The notes under the pieces: model-generated | Told to the model about the DNA's origin: nothing | What the model saw: the letters and a program-made list of their open reading frames with translations, nothing else | Database searches by the model: none | Assembly (NCBI GenBank): GCA_026225155.1 | Contig: JAMFSG010000261.1 | Span: forward strand, 1 to 5,490 | DNA from: Verrucomicrobiota bacterium | Lineage (GTDB): Bacteria; Verrucomicrobiota; Verrucomicrobiia; Limisphaerales; UBA11358 | Reading direction: 5' to 3' | DNA: 5,490 nucleotides | Shown: piece by piece, positions 4,349 through 5,490 of the stretch | How positions within the stretch are numbered: the stretch's first letter is position 1 | Layout: the number at the start of each line of letters is the position of its first letter | Program-made: the position numbers and the translations under genes

Positions 4349-5490
4349 ATGGCCGAATCCAAAGAAAGTCCGCTGATGGAAAAAATCGTGTCGCTGTGCA
4401 AGCGGCGCGGGTTTGTATTTCAGTCCTCCGAGATTTACGGCGGCATCAACGGCTTTTGGGATTACGGTCCGCTCGGCGCGGAACTCAAGCGCAACGTCAA
4501 GGAACTCTGGTGGCACGCCATGACCCGCCAGCGCGACGACGTCGCCGGCCTCGAAGCGACCATCATCATGTCGCCGCAAATCTGGAAAGCCAGCGGCCAC
4601 GTGGACACTTTTGCGGATTTAATGCGTGAATGTCCGCTGACAAAAAAACGTGTTCGCGCAGATCAAGTCGAGCCACAAAGTGGAACTGCATACAGATATA
4701 CTGGAGCTAAGTCCGGTTGGGCCTTGTCGCCAGAGATTCAAGCCAAGATAAAACAGGAATTAAATGTTGCAGTTTCCAAAATCGAATCCCTTGAGAAACG
4801 CGCAGCAATTGAGTCCGATTTGAAATACCTTACGGAAAACGAAATTAGCGTAGGCAACCTTGCCGGTTTTCCTCTTTCTTGGCGTGAATACTCACCTGAA
4901 TCCCAGATCATCCGAAGTATACTGACTGCTCATACTAAAGCCAACAGTGGCACTGATTCTATTGAAGGATTTGCAGTTTTGCTTCCTGCGGGAAAGCCAC
5001 AAGAATCGGCAAAGAAAGTTGCAAAGGCATTTTATGAATCACGGGGTGTTCATGATCCTCAATTAGAAGGGGAAGCAATGCAAAAAGTTGAAAACTCTTT
5101 GGATTTTCATCCAGAAAGTCTGGTTGAACTTAGCTTGGCTCGCCCATTCAATTTGATGTTTAAAACTTACGTTGGTCCACTTGAGAGCGAAGACGACGTT
5201 GCCTATCTCCGCCCCGAAACCGCGCAGGCGATTTTCGCGCAGTTCAAAAATGTTTTGGAAACGTCGCGGCAACGCGTCCCGTTCGGCATCGCGCAGGTCG
5301 GCAAGGCGTTCCGCAACGAAGTCACGCCGCGCAATTTCACCTTCCGCTCGCGCGAGTTCGAGCAGATGGAACTGGAATTTTTCATCAAGCCGGACGAAGT
5401 CATCGAGACCATTCACGGCAGCGTGGCGACTATTTCTGAAACTCCGAACTCTGAACTCCGAACTCCGCAATCAAATTGGGGCTGGCAGGC
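4349..5490 (+). CDS. glyS: Glycine--tRNA ligase, homodimeric class II type, 5' part (3' end outside window)
   Basis: Charges tRNA-Gly with glycine in the cytosol. The frame is open from ATG 4349 to the right edge (380 codons), with no stop inside the window. The N-terminus has CKRRGFVFQSSEIYGG (17-32) and FWDYGPLG (36-43), then ASGHVDTFADL. YLRPETAQ (286-293) and class II motif 2 FRNE (321-324) with REFEQ (335-339) are intact; motif 3 and the anticodon-binding domain lie beyond the window. These motifs mark the single-chain alpha2 type, not the separate alpha/beta-subunit enzyme. Two oddities: residues about 98-266 are encoded by DNA of much lower GC than the flanks, and a 7-nt tandem repeat lies at 5440-5467. 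The in-frame stop at 4271-4273 limits the start; TTG 4322 and ATG 4376 are alternatives. No Shine-Dalgarno sequence is evident. Also called glyQS. Confidence 0.95.
   Translation, partial: MAESKESPLMEKIVSLCKRRGFVFQSSEIYGGINGFWDYGPLGAELKRNVKELWWHAMTRQRDDVAGLEATIIMSPQIWKASGHVDTFADLMRECPLTKKRVRADQVEPQSGTAYRYTGAKSGWALSPEIQAKIKQELNVAVSKIESLEKRAAIESDLKYLTENEISVGNLAGFPLSWREYSPESQIIRSILTAHTKANSGTDSIEGFAVLLPAGKPQESAKKVAKAFYESRGVHDPQLEGEAMQKVENSLDFHPESLVELSLARPFNLMFKTYVGPLESEDDVAYLRPETAQAIFAQFKNVLETSRQRVPFGIAQVGKAFRNEVTPRNFTFRSREFEQMELEFFIKPDEVIETIHGSVATISETPNSELRTPQSNWGWQ
4640..5146 (+). other. Low-GC insertion segment of glycyl-tRNA synthetase
   Basis: Codons for residues about 98-266, between LMRECPL and FNLMFKTYVGP, differ from the flanks. 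Hand counts over 60-base lines give about 37-48% GC inside (4681, 4741, 4801 and 4921 lines) against 60-72% outside (4441, 4501, 5221 and 5281 lines). A- and T-ending codons dominate. Position corresponds to the variable insertion between class II motifs 1 and 2. In the Thermus enzyme, as I remember it, this part is less than half as long. It includes GFAVLLPAGKPQESAKK and an Ile/Glu/Lys-rich helical part. Its function is unknown. Confidence 0.6.
5440..5467. repeat. Four tandem 7-nt units (aactccg) inside glyS
   Basis: aactccg (5440-5446), aactctg (5447-5453), aactccg (5454-5460) and aactccg (5461-5467) are contiguous. They encode part of TISETPNSELRTPQ between HGSVA and SNWGWQ, probably at a tolerant surface-loop position. 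The unit is not a multiple of three, so gain or loss of one copy would shift the glyS frame. Confidence 0.75.

Noticed and set aside
4349..4600. Upstream part of the minus-strand frame ending at 4157, as a gene start
   Set aside because: This part is the exact antisense of conserved GlyRS motifs, so it is a shadow; only the part below 4349 may be a remnant.
4642..4648. A7 run in glyS as a programmed frameshift site
   Set aside because: The frame is correct on both sides and leads into conserved motifs, so nothing indicates that slippage is used.

Overview
The window looks like a chromosomal housekeeping region of a Verrucomicrobiota (PVC-group) bacterium, probably an uncultured or soil/freshwater type. 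This is inferred from the H-X9-DG type prepilin-like protein, from a homodimeric-type glycyl-tRNA synthetase, and from several low-complexity dispersed repeats of a style I associate with that group. No database search was run.

Layout: a rightward block holds the 3' part of ligA (NAD-dependent DNA ligase, cut by the left edge), a Nudix hydrolase and tadA (tRNA-Arg wobble adenosine deaminase). It ends at a strong bidirectional hairpin terminator (3111-3142). Facing it on the minus strand is a single prepilin-like gene (3158-3952). A 396-base divergent intergenic region (3953-4348) follows. It carries two possible promoters for the prepilin gene (a sigma70-like pair and a sigma54-like -24/-12 element), an unusual array of four alternating GCGTGA half-sites, and a coding-looking minus-strand remnant. 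From 4349 to the right edge runs the 5' part of a glycyl-tRNA synthetase gene on the plus strand, cut by the window end.

The genes form no obvious pathway: ligA serves replication and repair, the Nudix enzyme perhaps nucleotide clean-up, tadA and glyS translation. The prepilin gene is an independent unit.

What stands out is around and inside the genes. (1) Short-period repeats (7- or 9-nt units, two of them in inverted-repeat form) sit inside ligA, at the Nudix/tadA junction, upstream of glyS and inside glyS; the two intragenic copies keep the frame. (2) glyS has a segment of about 170 codons with much lower GC than both flanks. (3) The prepilin gene may be controlled by a sigma54 promoter with an upstream four-half-site activator array at the expected distance. 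(4) The ligA-Nudix junction has a chained stop/start arrangement, or a frameshift. No mobile element with a transposase, no CRISPR array and no RNA gene was seen.
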